DNA from: Capronia americana
Lineage: Eukaryota > Ascomycota > Eurotiomycetes > Chaetothyriales > Herpotrichiellaceae
Direction of reading: 5' to 3'
DNA: 64,000 nt
Assembly (NCBI GenBank): GCA_016110215.1
Contig: JADWQD010000015.1
Span: 124,001 to 188,000 of the forward strand
Made by a program: the position numbers and the translations under genes. Shown here piece after piece: positions 56,295 through 64,000 of the stretch (the first letter of the stretch is position 1; each line of letters starts with the position of its first letter). The notes below the pieces were generated by a model that saw only the letters and a program-made list of their open reading frames with translations, searched no databases and had not been told where the DNA came from.

Positions 56295-56777
56295 ATGGCG
56301 CAGAATCAAGTCAAGGAAACAGACATCATGGTGCTCATCGCGGCAATCCAGAACTCTGTTGGCCCAATCCAGGTTCGTAGGGCCCAGTCTCGATGTATTG
56401 ATTTTTATACTTGATACGTACCGCCTTCCGCGATATCTGGTCTCTGACACGTTCGTCTCCTCCCTCAGGTCGACGCCGTCGAGGTCGCGAAACAGCTCGG
56501 CATGAGCCTGTCGAGCATCCCGCCCAAGTTCACCGCGATCCGCAAGCGATACAACATCGACATCAAGGTGGTCAATTCCGGCGCCTTGCAGCGCAATAGG
56601 CAGAATAGTCCCAAGAAGAGGCTCTCGAACGGGGGTCCGAAGGCTGTCCGTCTTGTCAGTGCTCCTCACCACCATCACCACCACCAAGGAGAGACACCGG
56701 TAATAGGGGAGGAGATGTGCCTGCACCCGGACCTGGCTCAAGCTCAAGCTCAAACTCAAGCTCAACGTGCTTCATGA
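56295..56777 (+). CDS. Myb/SANT-like small protein G
   Basis: Exons 56295..56372 and 56469..56777 (96-nt intron, GTTCGT donor, CCTCAG acceptor) give 128 residues. The fold reads ETDIMVLIAAIQNSVGPIQ, then VDAVEVAKQLG, then IPPKFTAIRKRYNIDI, close in pattern to gene A (VDFVEVAKECG), and the intron lies at the identical place before VDxVEVAK. The tail has a basic patch (SPKKRLSN), a natural run of six His, and an Ala-Gln repeat (QAQAQTQAQ) from a CTCAAG-type hexamer. No SUMO-like motif. Function unknown. Confidence 0.75.
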
Positions 56778-57103
56778 TGGTCGGCCAGCTCACCGGAAGA
56801 CGTACAGCGTACAGCGGCCCGGCCCATATCGATGGGACGAGAGTGGTTATTGTCAGCAGATCCAGCGGCATCCTTGATAGCCTAGCTACCCACGAGGCAT
56901 GATAGACGAGAGAGGCACTCGACGATGTAGAGAGAAATGGGGAAAAGCACCACGAACATCTTTAACGCTTTTCATTGCTGGTGGCTTTGTTCCAATGGCC
57001 CCGATTGACAGTGTTTATCACACTGTAACTATTTCACATAGTCTCTCTGACCCGCATGATGCCCCTTCGTTGCTTTCACTTTAGCTTCACTCTCATATCA
57101 TGC
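56778..57103. other. Intergenic between convergent cluster genes
   Basis: About 330 bp. Nothing supported. Confidence 0.6.
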
Positions 57104-57887
57104 TCAGTTATTGGAATTGCGAGAGGCACGTCTGGCAACCAGTTTCGCATCCTTCGCCTTCTTTGCCGCTTTCTTACGTCTCTCTTCTTCAAAGTCGTAA
57201 TCTCCGTCGCTGCCTCCGCTATCATACTCCTTCGCTCCGGCATCAAAGTCCTTGTCGCTATCTTCGGCTGTAGCAGTGCTAGCAGCTGCAGCAGCAGCAG
57301 CAGTAGCTCGGGCTTTTCGGGCTCGCAGCTTGCGAGTTGATGGCGGTGTCGGGGCCAGCTGGGTCTCCGAGCCCGAGGAAGTTTCAGCGTCAGACTCGCC
57401 TTCAGCGTCAGAGGTGATGGTTTTGCCACGACGGTTGCGTTTGGAGCCGGCAGCAGAGGTCTTCCCAGTAGAATTTTGAGAGTTGATCCGGGATGCACGA
57501 CGTGGGGTTGCGGGTTGCTGAGTCGCAAGGATTGAGGCGTCTTTGACGTCTTCGGCTCTGCTCGGAGACGACTCGATTTGGTTGAGGGATTGGACATCAT
57601 GCGCGCTTGCCATGATCGATCTGTATCGCTCCTTTACGGCACGCTCTGTTGGACGTTCACCGTTGCTTTCAACCGCTAATGATTCCGTGTTAGCGGTTCA
57701 TCTCTCATAGGTTAACGGTCTAGGGGAACGTACGCCAGGCTTCGACTACAGCTTTGGCGTCCATCTTGAAGTTCGGATTGCAAACCAGCGCGGTTCTCAA
57801 CAGCTAGAGTTCGTCGTCAGTGGAATGAAACCCTGGACTTTGGCTTGAGGGCTTGACCTTGAATTGCTCGTCGGTCGTCCACTTCAT
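57104..57887 (-). CDS. SANT-like small nuclear protein H
   Basis: Exons 57858..57887, 57734..57803 and 57104..57666 (introns 54 and 67 nt) give 220 residues. The N-terminus begins MKWTTDEQFK, then LLRTALVCNPNFKMDAKAVV, then PTERAVKERYRSI. The third exon acceptor (TTGAAAG) is required for frame; an earlier TTAG would shift it. The long tail carries basic nuclear signals (SKRNRRGK, KLRARKA), an eight-Ala run encoded partly by a CAG-type repeat, and acidic Asp/Ser stretches, ending in a Lys/Arg-rich helix. Last gene of the six-gene run. Function unknown. Confidence 0.78.
57277..57304. repeat. CAG/CTG trinucleotide repeat in gene H
   Basis: GCAGCAGCAGCAGCAG-type run within the coding region, giving poly-Ala in the minus-strand frame. 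Confidence 0.75.
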
Positions 57888-58709
57888 TGTGGCCCTTTGC
57901 TGACTGGTGAGATGAGGGAACAATGAAGAAAGGGTGGCTCGAACAAAGGTGAGGATTAGGCTACCTTGTTGTGTGTCCGTGTGTTGTTGAGAGGAAGAAG
58001 AAAGAAGCTGAAGAAGCCGCACTGCGGCAGAAAACTGTGACATGATCGAGGCGAAGCGTATAGTCCAACCCGCTCTTTCGGCCAAGAGAAACAGGCAGCG
58101 AAAGGTATTTAATGTGAGGCTGTACACGTCTTGTAGGACCATGTCTGGCTGGTGGTCGACGCGGGGCTAGTGTATGCACCACTCTAGGCCCCGCGGAACG
58201 GAGCGGTGTGCGTTCCCCGGACAGCCTCAGAGTAGCGTTTCTCCCAGAGACACAGCTTGACCTAATAGTCTGTGGCTTATGAGGGAGAGATCAAGCTGGG
58301 ATGTACTCGCCGTGACAATAGATACTGGTGCTGATGCAGAGTTGCGTTGGGCCTGAGGGACCAAATCCTTCACAACGACACATTATGGCACAACAAACTG
58401 ATGCGAAGCGACGACCTCTGCCAGGAACCTCTTTGTAGTATAAAGGAAGGATCAACTGAAGACGAAAGGGAGTTTGGGTGATGGCAGAAGTGAACGAGCT
58501 CCGTGGCCAGACGTCTCGGTATGTCAAGAGTCTCCTTCTGTGACAACCTCGTCCCGAAGTACAAAGGATGGATTCACAATGGACATGTGAATGAGAGTTA
58601 GTTCACTGAAGTTGGATCAAAACGACAGGGTCGAGGAAGCCATCTCGATGACGATATGTTGATCCGGAGCATCGTTTGGATTGTGAGTTTGCGGTCGGAC
58701 ACTTGATCA
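57888..58709. other. Intergenic, no gene seen
   Basis: About 820 bp between gene H and the 3' end of the zinc-cluster gene, both minus strand. Only chance frames. Confidence 0.55.
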
Positions 58710-60005
58710 TCATCCCCAGTTTTGTAGGGATCCCCATCTGTCCAACCTCTCTTCGCTGAATGTAGCCCGGAGGATCAGCATTGTAAAGTCGTCGACATCG
58801 TCCGGTGCAACCTCTGTGAGCAGCTTGTCGGTCTCTGCCACCTGCATCAATCCCACGTTTACCTCTGAACACAGCTTTTCCCAAGCCCTTGCTGACTGAG
58901 CTTCCCAGACGCCTTTCCGAGTTGTGAACATCATGCCGCCCTGGCAAGGAATCGTCCGGCCCTGCTGAATGACCAGATACGTTCCTTGGATGCCGGACGC
59001 AACGAGCCAGGTCCGTCGAATGCTTTCGGCAATGACCCAGGAGTACCAAAGAAGGTTCTCGCACTGCGCAACATCAGACGGACCGAAGCCAACGAGTGTT
59101 TGTTCATGACCGGACGAGATGACGGAGCCACCTAAGCAGACTGCGTGGCTGGCATGGTCCACCATCTGCTGAGTCCAGCTGTTGAGAACGGGGATGTGGC
59201 TCTCGGCGACATGTCGTAGCCGAATATCGCCATCATAGAGACAGATCACCTGATAGATCAGCAAGGCTTGAACTCGAGCTAGATGTTCAAGGGAGTCGAG
59301 AGTGACCGAGCTGGAGGTATTGCTAATGCTGCTCAAGAATGAGTCTGTCGAGGGCATGTGGTGTTCTGCTAGCAACTGCTTTGCTCGGTCCTCGATGATT
59401 TGGAAAATACTCTGCTCGTTCGAAGCCTTTTTGTGAAGGTAGCATGATAGAGCGGTATACGCATCCTGGATGCACCGTGGAAATCGAGTCCGATACAGCC
59501 GAGAGTGGATGAAGGGATTGCTGCCCGTCTCGACCCAGTCGGCGAGCCAGCGATGAATCTTGATCATAAGCCTCTTCAGACTTTCGATAGTGGTGAACGG
59601 GCTGTACTCTACTTGTAGTAAACGATCAATGTTCCAGGTCTCGGGCGATGTAAACCAGCTCGAATATAATTGATCAGTAACGAGGTAACTAGAGAGGCCT
59701 GGCACACCTAGACCTGGAGACGGATTTGGATAATAAACTCCTCCGGTTTCAAGGCCCGGAGAGGAAGCCGATGATTGTAAGGCGTTGCAAGAAAAGATTT
59801 GGCCCTCGGCGAGGTGCGTCTCTTCTCCTCCGCAAAGGACGAAGCGCGTCGGTTTCGCAGGGGGGTAGATGCATTCGGTGCCCCGTCTCCTGCATCTCAG
59901 GCACTGCGGCGTCTCTTTACCGCACTTCCGCTTCGCTCCAGCACAGGCTTCACATGCTTTTCTCTCCAGTGTGGTGGCCATTGGTGCAAGTAGTAGCTTT
60001 CGCAA
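58710..60005 (-). CDS. Zn2Cys6 transcription factor
   Basis: Single exon, 431 residues from the first Met; the ninth codon (MATTLERKACEAC) is the more likely start and gives 423. The binuclear cluster is complete: C18, C21, C28, C35, C38, C45, with spacing C-x2-C-x6-C-x6-C-x2-C-x6-C. The linker is short and no coiled-coil dimerisation helix is obvious. The C-terminal part is helical (LARVQALLIYQVICLYDGD, AESHIPVLNSW), the pattern of small cluster-type regulators rather than the large Gal4 middle-homology domain. It neighbours an aldo-keto reductase on the other side of a shared promoter, which may be its target; that is inference. Confidence 0.9.
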   Translation of the reverse strand: MRKLLLAPMATTLERKACEACAGAKRKCGKETPQCLRCRRRGTECIYPPAKPTRFVLCGGEETHLAEGQIFSCNALQSSASSPGLETGGVYYPNPSPGLGVPGLSSYLVTDQLYSSWFTSPETWNIDRLLQVEYSPFTTIESLKRLMIKIHRWLADWVETGSNPFIHSRLYRTRFPRCIQDAYTALSCYLHKKASNEQSIFQIIEDRAKQLLAEHHMPSTDSFLSSISNTSSSVTLDSLEHLARVQALLIYQVICLYDGDIRLRHVAESHIPVLNSWTQQMVDHASHAVCLGGSVISSGHEQTLVGFGPSDVAQCENLLWYSWVIAESIRRTWLVASGIQGTYLVIQQGRTIPCQGGMMFTTRKGVWEAQSARAWEKLCSEVNVGLMQVAETDKLLTEVAPDDVDDFTMLILRATFSEERLDRWGSLQNWG

Positions 60006-60533
60006 CCTAATAGTCCGAGGAGGAAGATAGATGGCTTGCTTGTGAAGTTGTGTACAAAGGAGGTCCCATACCCTGCTTGCCCCACCCCTGCTGTGCGGGA
60101 GCCATCCATGTTGGGCTAGTCACCGCGCTCAACTCCTACAGTTTCCGCAAAGGCAGGCTGTTCAACTCTCAGCTTTGATACCGGTTTGCGGAAGCCATCT
60201 GTCTTGGGATAGTCGCCGCCGTCAAACTCGGCCATCTACCACGACCACAGCCTCAGAATCCCCCTAATCGAGGTACGCAGCCCCAATAGGGTCGATCTGA
60301 CCACCTGCAGAGTCAGGGGGAAGATTCACGCTGCGGAGAATGGGATATGCCGACGGAACAGGGCAGAACAGGGCAACGGCATCCGCGAGGCGTGTGTTCC
60401 AAGTGTCATAAACTTATCCACCAAGGCCGAGTGAGAGGAGATAAGAAGTTAAGTGCTTCGTTGCGATCCATGCGGCCCTGTTTCCATTGTTTCGCCAGCA
60501 ACCCATCAACCCACAAGAGAGATTCATTCCACC
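60006..60533. other. Divergent promoter shared by regulator and reductase
   Basis: About 530 bp. It contains two imperfect copies of a segment including GCGGGAGCCATC or GCGGAAGCCATC, followed by GCTAGTC/GATAGTC and CACCGC/CGCCG (near 60098 and 60185). No gene seen. Confidence 0.55.
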
Positions 60534-61553
60534 ATGGCAAGAAGAGAAATCAAGTCCGTCTTTGGCGGCGGCCCCATCGGTGAGGGCAAGGATTTCCCGG
60601 ACGCGCCCATGATCGAGCAACTATACAGGCTGCTGGAAGAGGGAGGCTGCCATACCATCGACACAGGGCGCTTGTACAGCAACTCTGAGGAGTGGATCGG
60701 CAAGACTCACGGCGGTGACCGATTCGTCATTGACAGCAAGACTCCTGGCGGCTTTATGCCTGGCGGCAGCAGTTCTGAAGGCATCCTGAAGCATGCCAAA
60801 GAGACGGTCGAGCGGCTGGGGGTAGAGAGTGTAAGTCGTCAACAAAAACCCTGCAAACTACATTTCTGAAGGGAAGTGCAGGTCGATGTGTATTATATCC
60901 ACTGTCCGGATCCCTCTCTCGACCTCCTGGACATGCTCAAGGGTATCAACGATGCGCACAAGGCTGGGTGCTTTAAGCGCTTCGGGCTGAGCAACTTCAA
61001 GGCGCAGGACGTGGAGCATATCTACGCCCTGTGTCAGGAGAGAGGCTATCCGCTGCCGACCGTCTACCAGGGCAACTACAGCGCCGTTGCTAGACGGCAG
61101 GAGACAGAGCTCTTGCCGACGCTGCGCAAACTCAACATCGCTTTCTACGCCTACAGTCCTCTCGCCGGCGGTCTCCTGACTAAAACCAAAGAGCAGGTCG
61201 TCCAAGGGAGCAAGGACGCCGGGCGCTTCGGCAAGGGCCATTGGCTCGGCAGCCTGTACGCCGATCTGTATAGCAAGCCGTCGTACCACAAGGCCCTAGA
61301 CCTGTGGGGAGAGGCTGCTCAGGCTGCTGGCTGCACCAAAGCGGAGCTTGCATATCGTTGGGTCGCCTTTGACTCGGCGCTTGACCCCGAACACGGCGAT
61401 GCTGTCGTCTTCGGTGCCAGCAAGCTGTCTCAGGTCAAAGAGACGTTGGCGTGGCTGAAGAAGGGCTCGGTCGGCGAGAAGGCCAAGGCCGACATTGACG
61501 AGATCTGGAAGACGATTGAGCACGACGCGCCTCTCGATAACTACCATCAGTAG
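60534..61553 (+). CDS. Aldo-keto reductase
   Basis: NADPH-dependent carbonyl reductase, close to the aflatoxin-aldehyde reductase (AKR7-like) type. Exons 60534..60830 and 60882..61553 (51-nt intron, GTAAGT donor, GTGCAG acceptor) give 322 residues. The catalytic tetrad is visible: Asp43 and Tyr48 in IDTGRLYSN, Lys69 in DSKTPGG, His106 in YYIHCPDPS. Later blocks are RFGLSNFKAQDVEHI, YQGNYSAVARRQE and YSPLAGGLLTKT. The NADPH site near the end (FGASKLSQVKETL) is intact. It lies divergently next to the Zn2Cys6 regulator. Physiological substrate unknown. Confidence 0.93.
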
Positions 61554-62114
61554 GGCTGGGCTGAGCGAGGGGAGGTGTGAAGCATGTTAACATGCTCGAT
61601 CATTTACTGTAGACTCATCCGGTCAAGCTTCTCGGCAGACACATCCATGGCCGTGGCTTTTCTAGGGACAGGCCGGTCGTATCTTTCGTCGAACTTGAAA
61701 TCGGGTGCGGATTACGAAATTTGGCATACGTGTTGGAAATTCGGGGCGACCAGGGTCGATTCGGAGAGATTAATCTATTCTGGGTGCCATTGCACACGTT
61801 TGGGTCACCAGCAGCGTCGGAGGCCGCAAGTCATATGAATGCAGCAAATGTAGCCGCTAGATGTGTATACAACATTACCCAATGCGGAAATCTCAGCGTT
61901 GCAAGGTTCGGCAGCGATACTATTGCTCACTTTCCTGTCGGATCTCGGATGGTAGAGTCCTCGTCTGCGCCGCCAACTCGCTTATCGTCCGGCGGTAATG
62001 AGTGGGCTGAAGAGAGAAGGCACAGGTGGACCCGAGCATAGAAGAGTGACAATTGCCTAGGGAGTATTGGGTCGACGATCTCGCTGATAGCTGCAGCCAG
62101 CACCGAAGAGTCTA
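61554..62114. other. Intergenic between convergent genes
   Basis: About 560 bp of 3' flanks for the reductase (plus) and the NUDIX gene (minus). No gene seen. Confidence 0.6.
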
Positions 62115-63566
62115 TCACAGACGGGCAGCCCTTCGTCTTCTCCACCACCTGATTATCCACCACGCTGTACCCGCAGTCAGCACGGTCCTGTACGCCAAGA
62201 ATACTGCGATCGCCCAATTGACTCTATCATAATATCCGTATAATAACTTGCCAACAGCATGGTCAGGACTCTTGCCCACGCCAAGGCCGCCTATACCGAC
62301 GCTATGCTTGTTGAAGGACGACCGTTTCGCAGATTTCTGTGTGGCAGGGGCTTCTTCAGCAGCATCCGATACCGCTATGGACGAAGACTCGGGGCCCATG
62401 GCGGGCATAGATTCAGGAGACGATATCGCAATCGCCTGACTTGTGCCGTCCATAGCAGTTTGACTGGGTCGTCGTCGTTGCCGTGCCTGCTGCTGACTGT
62501 ACCACGACCCGGACGAGAATGCTTCTGCAGTGTTCTTCCGGAATTGGCGGGTCATAAGATATACGATGATACGGAGGTCCGGGACCGTAAACGTGGGATA
62601 TTTCCACAATGCCACCGCGTTGTAGGGTGGCAGCTGATCGAGGAGATCTGCCAACACGCCCAGGGTAAGGCCCCAGAGGATAAGTGGTTGCTGAAATGTT
62701 AATAATCCGTTGTGTCCAGAGTTGGAAGAAGGGACGCCAAAGGGAGCTTGCGCCCAGCCTGATAAAGTGGAGAGGTTATCTCCTCCTTCTTTGGGTATGA
62801 AATCCGGGATTGAACTGGCGTAAACCGACTCGGTGGGAAGGAGGCGGACAGCGCTGAACATCATTCTGCCCATTGTCAAGCGAATGAGTTTATGAAAGGT
62901 TGGCCCAACGCGTTTCGCCCATCGGGCAGAGATGTCCACGGCCTCCCTCGTGCGAAGGGTAGGTGAGAGTAACGCTCGAAGCGAGACCCAGTGTACTGCG
63001 GCGACTTCTGTCGGCTGTGGCTGTACGGGCGGGACGTTCTTCCCCGTCAAGAGGAATATGTAGGGACACAGCACCATCAGTACATCTCTGCCCCATGATG
63101 TCGTGACCAGTCGTTCCGGCAAGTTGCCCGCTTGGAGACAGTCGGCCGTCTCCAGGTCCACGCCTATCTCTTCCCGTGTCTCCCTAATGGCCGCAGCCAA
63201 GTCATCTTCATCCTCAGGGTCTCGTTTCCCGCCTGGCAAAGCCACATGGCCGGACCATCTGTCTCCTGCCCGGCCGGCGCGTTTGATGAAGAGCAATTCA
63301 GGGTCGCCTTCCTGCACCCATTCTTGCGCAAAGAACTCTGATAGCGAGGATGGAGGGGCCGAGGGCGTGTCAACTGCTACGACCGAGGCATTGGCAGCAG
63401 GGACAGGTTTAAACGCAGGCCGAACGCGTATAATTACGGCGACACTGGCTCGCTTCTGGGAGGTGTGTGGTGGGTTTGGTACGTGCGGATAAGGGTTCTC
63501 GCTGAGTTGGACAAGGACAGATTCGAGCGCCTTGATGATCGCTCGGGAGTCTTCCGACATGATCAC
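62115..63566 (-). CDS. NUDIX hydrolase (CoA pyrophosphatase-like) with C-terminal membrane segment
   Basis: Hydrolyses a nucleoside diphosphate linked to another moiety; CoA or related compounds are the likeliest substrates by resemblance to Pcd1/NUDT7. A single exon gives 483 residues. The NUDIX box lies at about 112-136: GGKRDPEDEDD, then RETREEIGV, with the catalytic REx2EE intact. The preceding segment (FIKRAGRAGDRWSGHVALPGG) resembles the CoA-diphosphatase signature. The C-terminal half is unusual: a low-complexity Ser/Glu/Arg linker, then a hydrophobic helix (WAIAVFLAYRTVLTAGTAWW) and a basic end, implying tail anchoring to a membrane, perhaps peroxisomal. Alternative start at residue 3 (MSEDSR). 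Confidence 0.9.
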   Translation of the reverse strand: MIMSEDSRAIIKALESVLVQLSENPYPHVPNPPHTSQKRASVAVIIRVRPAFKPVPAANASVVAVDTPSAPPSSLSEFFAQEWVQEGDPELLFIKRAGRAGDRWSGHVALPGGKRDPEDEDDLAAAIRETREEIGVDLETADCLQAGNLPERLVTTSWGRDVLMVLCPYIFLLTGKNVPPVQPQPTEVAAVHWVSLRALLSPTLRTREAVDISARWAKRVGPTFHKLIRLTMGRMMFSAVRLLPTESVYASSIPDFIPKEGGDNLSTLSGWAQAPFGVPSSNSGHNGLLTFQQPLILWGLTLGVLADLLDQLPPYNAVALWKYPTFTVPDLRIIVYLMTRQFRKNTAEAFSSGSWYSQQQARQRRRPSQTAMDGTSQAIAISSPESMPAMGPESSSIAVSDAAEEAPATQKSAKRSSFNKHSVGIGGLGVGKSPDHAVGKLLYGYYDRVNWAIAVFLAYRTVLTAGTAWWIIRWWRRRRAARL

Positions 63567-64000
63567 GGAAGAAACAAAGGCGTCGGTGTCGTCGCCTCGA
63601 AATCTCTGGCCTCAAAGGGCATTCAACACTTGAATCAACATGTCAGCCTCGTCGGCCAGAAGATGCCGAGGCTGAATCTTCAGGCTCTAACTCGAAGCAA
63701 GCTAACAGCCAATAGGAAATCGTCGGGCTAAGCGGAAAACTCCCGGGGCACGAGAGCTGAATAAAGGCTGTGATTGGTTCGTCTTTCTAACTTTGTTTTT
63801 GCTGAAGGTGGGGAGGATGGCAGGAACTGATAGCATTGTGATGTGAAGCCTGAAAGCTTGGGGGAGAAAGCTTCCCTCGGATTTGTGCCAGTTACACCGT
63901 CCACCACATATTGCGTTCTACATTGTATCTGTGCGACAGTCGCAGCCGTTGCCGTACCATTTGTATGGAGTAGCTTCTCGTTGTTCGGGCTATCGTAGCT
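63567..64000. other. Right edge, upstream of NUDIX gene
   Basis: About 430 bp with an ATTGG motif (inverted CCAAT) near 63773. No gene seen. Confidence 0.5.

Noticed and set aside
1..64000. CRISPR array, insertion sequence, rRNA or intact transposase
   Set aside because: No regularly spaced direct repeats with unique spacers, no rRNA-like sequence, and no transposase motif was recognised on either strand.

Overview
The window is nuclear DNA of a filamentous ascomycete (Pezizomycotina). The evidence is densely packed genes with short spliceosomal introns (about 45 to 95 nt, GTRNGY-like donors, CTAAC/CTGAC branch points, YAG acceptors), fungal-only families (CFEM receptor, Zn2Cys6 and Fungal_trans_2-type regulators, ULD-type accessory protein) and CT-rich 5' leaders. 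A closer placement (Eurotiomycetes such as Chaetothyriales, or Dothideomycetes) is only a guess. I rebuilt exon structures by hand from splice consensus, reading frame and family alignment from memory; exon phases were checked by arithmetic.

Left third (1-20.9 kb): a truncated unknown gene; a 12-TM MFS transporter with an in-frame TGA near its start; a membrane-anchored M19 dipeptidase; an empty 1.3 kb; a CFEM seven-TM receptor; a small coiled-coil protein; mitochondrial ClpX; an alpha/beta hydrolase; glycogen branching enzyme; a conserved protein with a mitochondrial-type N-terminus; and a fungal regulator without a zinc cluster.

Middle (23.4-45.8 kb): two Myb/SANT-like genes, mitochondrial HSP60, an accessory ubiquitin-like-domain gene flanked by GC-rich GGTGAG-bearing sequence, an SMP-30-like beta-propeller, an APC permease, ATP synthase beta, cytochrome c oxidase subunit V and cofilin. 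ATP synthase beta has a 923-nt intron that holds C2H2/U1-type zinc-finger reading frames on the same strand and a degenerate minisatellite.

Right third (47.5-63.6 kb): six consecutive small genes, with no recognisable other gene between them, each beginning with a Myb/SANT-like three-helix segment and mostly ending in a basic/acidic nuclear-type tail. With the pair at 23-27 kb this makes eight related genes in 35 kb. One of the six has two candidate first exons that splice in the same phase to one shared exon. Most members carry SUMO-consensus (psi-K-x-E) motifs. After the cluster come a Zn2Cys6 regulator, an aldo-keto reductase and a NUDIX hydrolase. The SANT-like cluster is the best candidate here for an undescribed system: a local family of small putative chromatin or DNA-binding proteins. 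The nested zinc-finger element inside the ATP synthase gene is the second. No RNA gene, CRISPR array or intact transposon was found.
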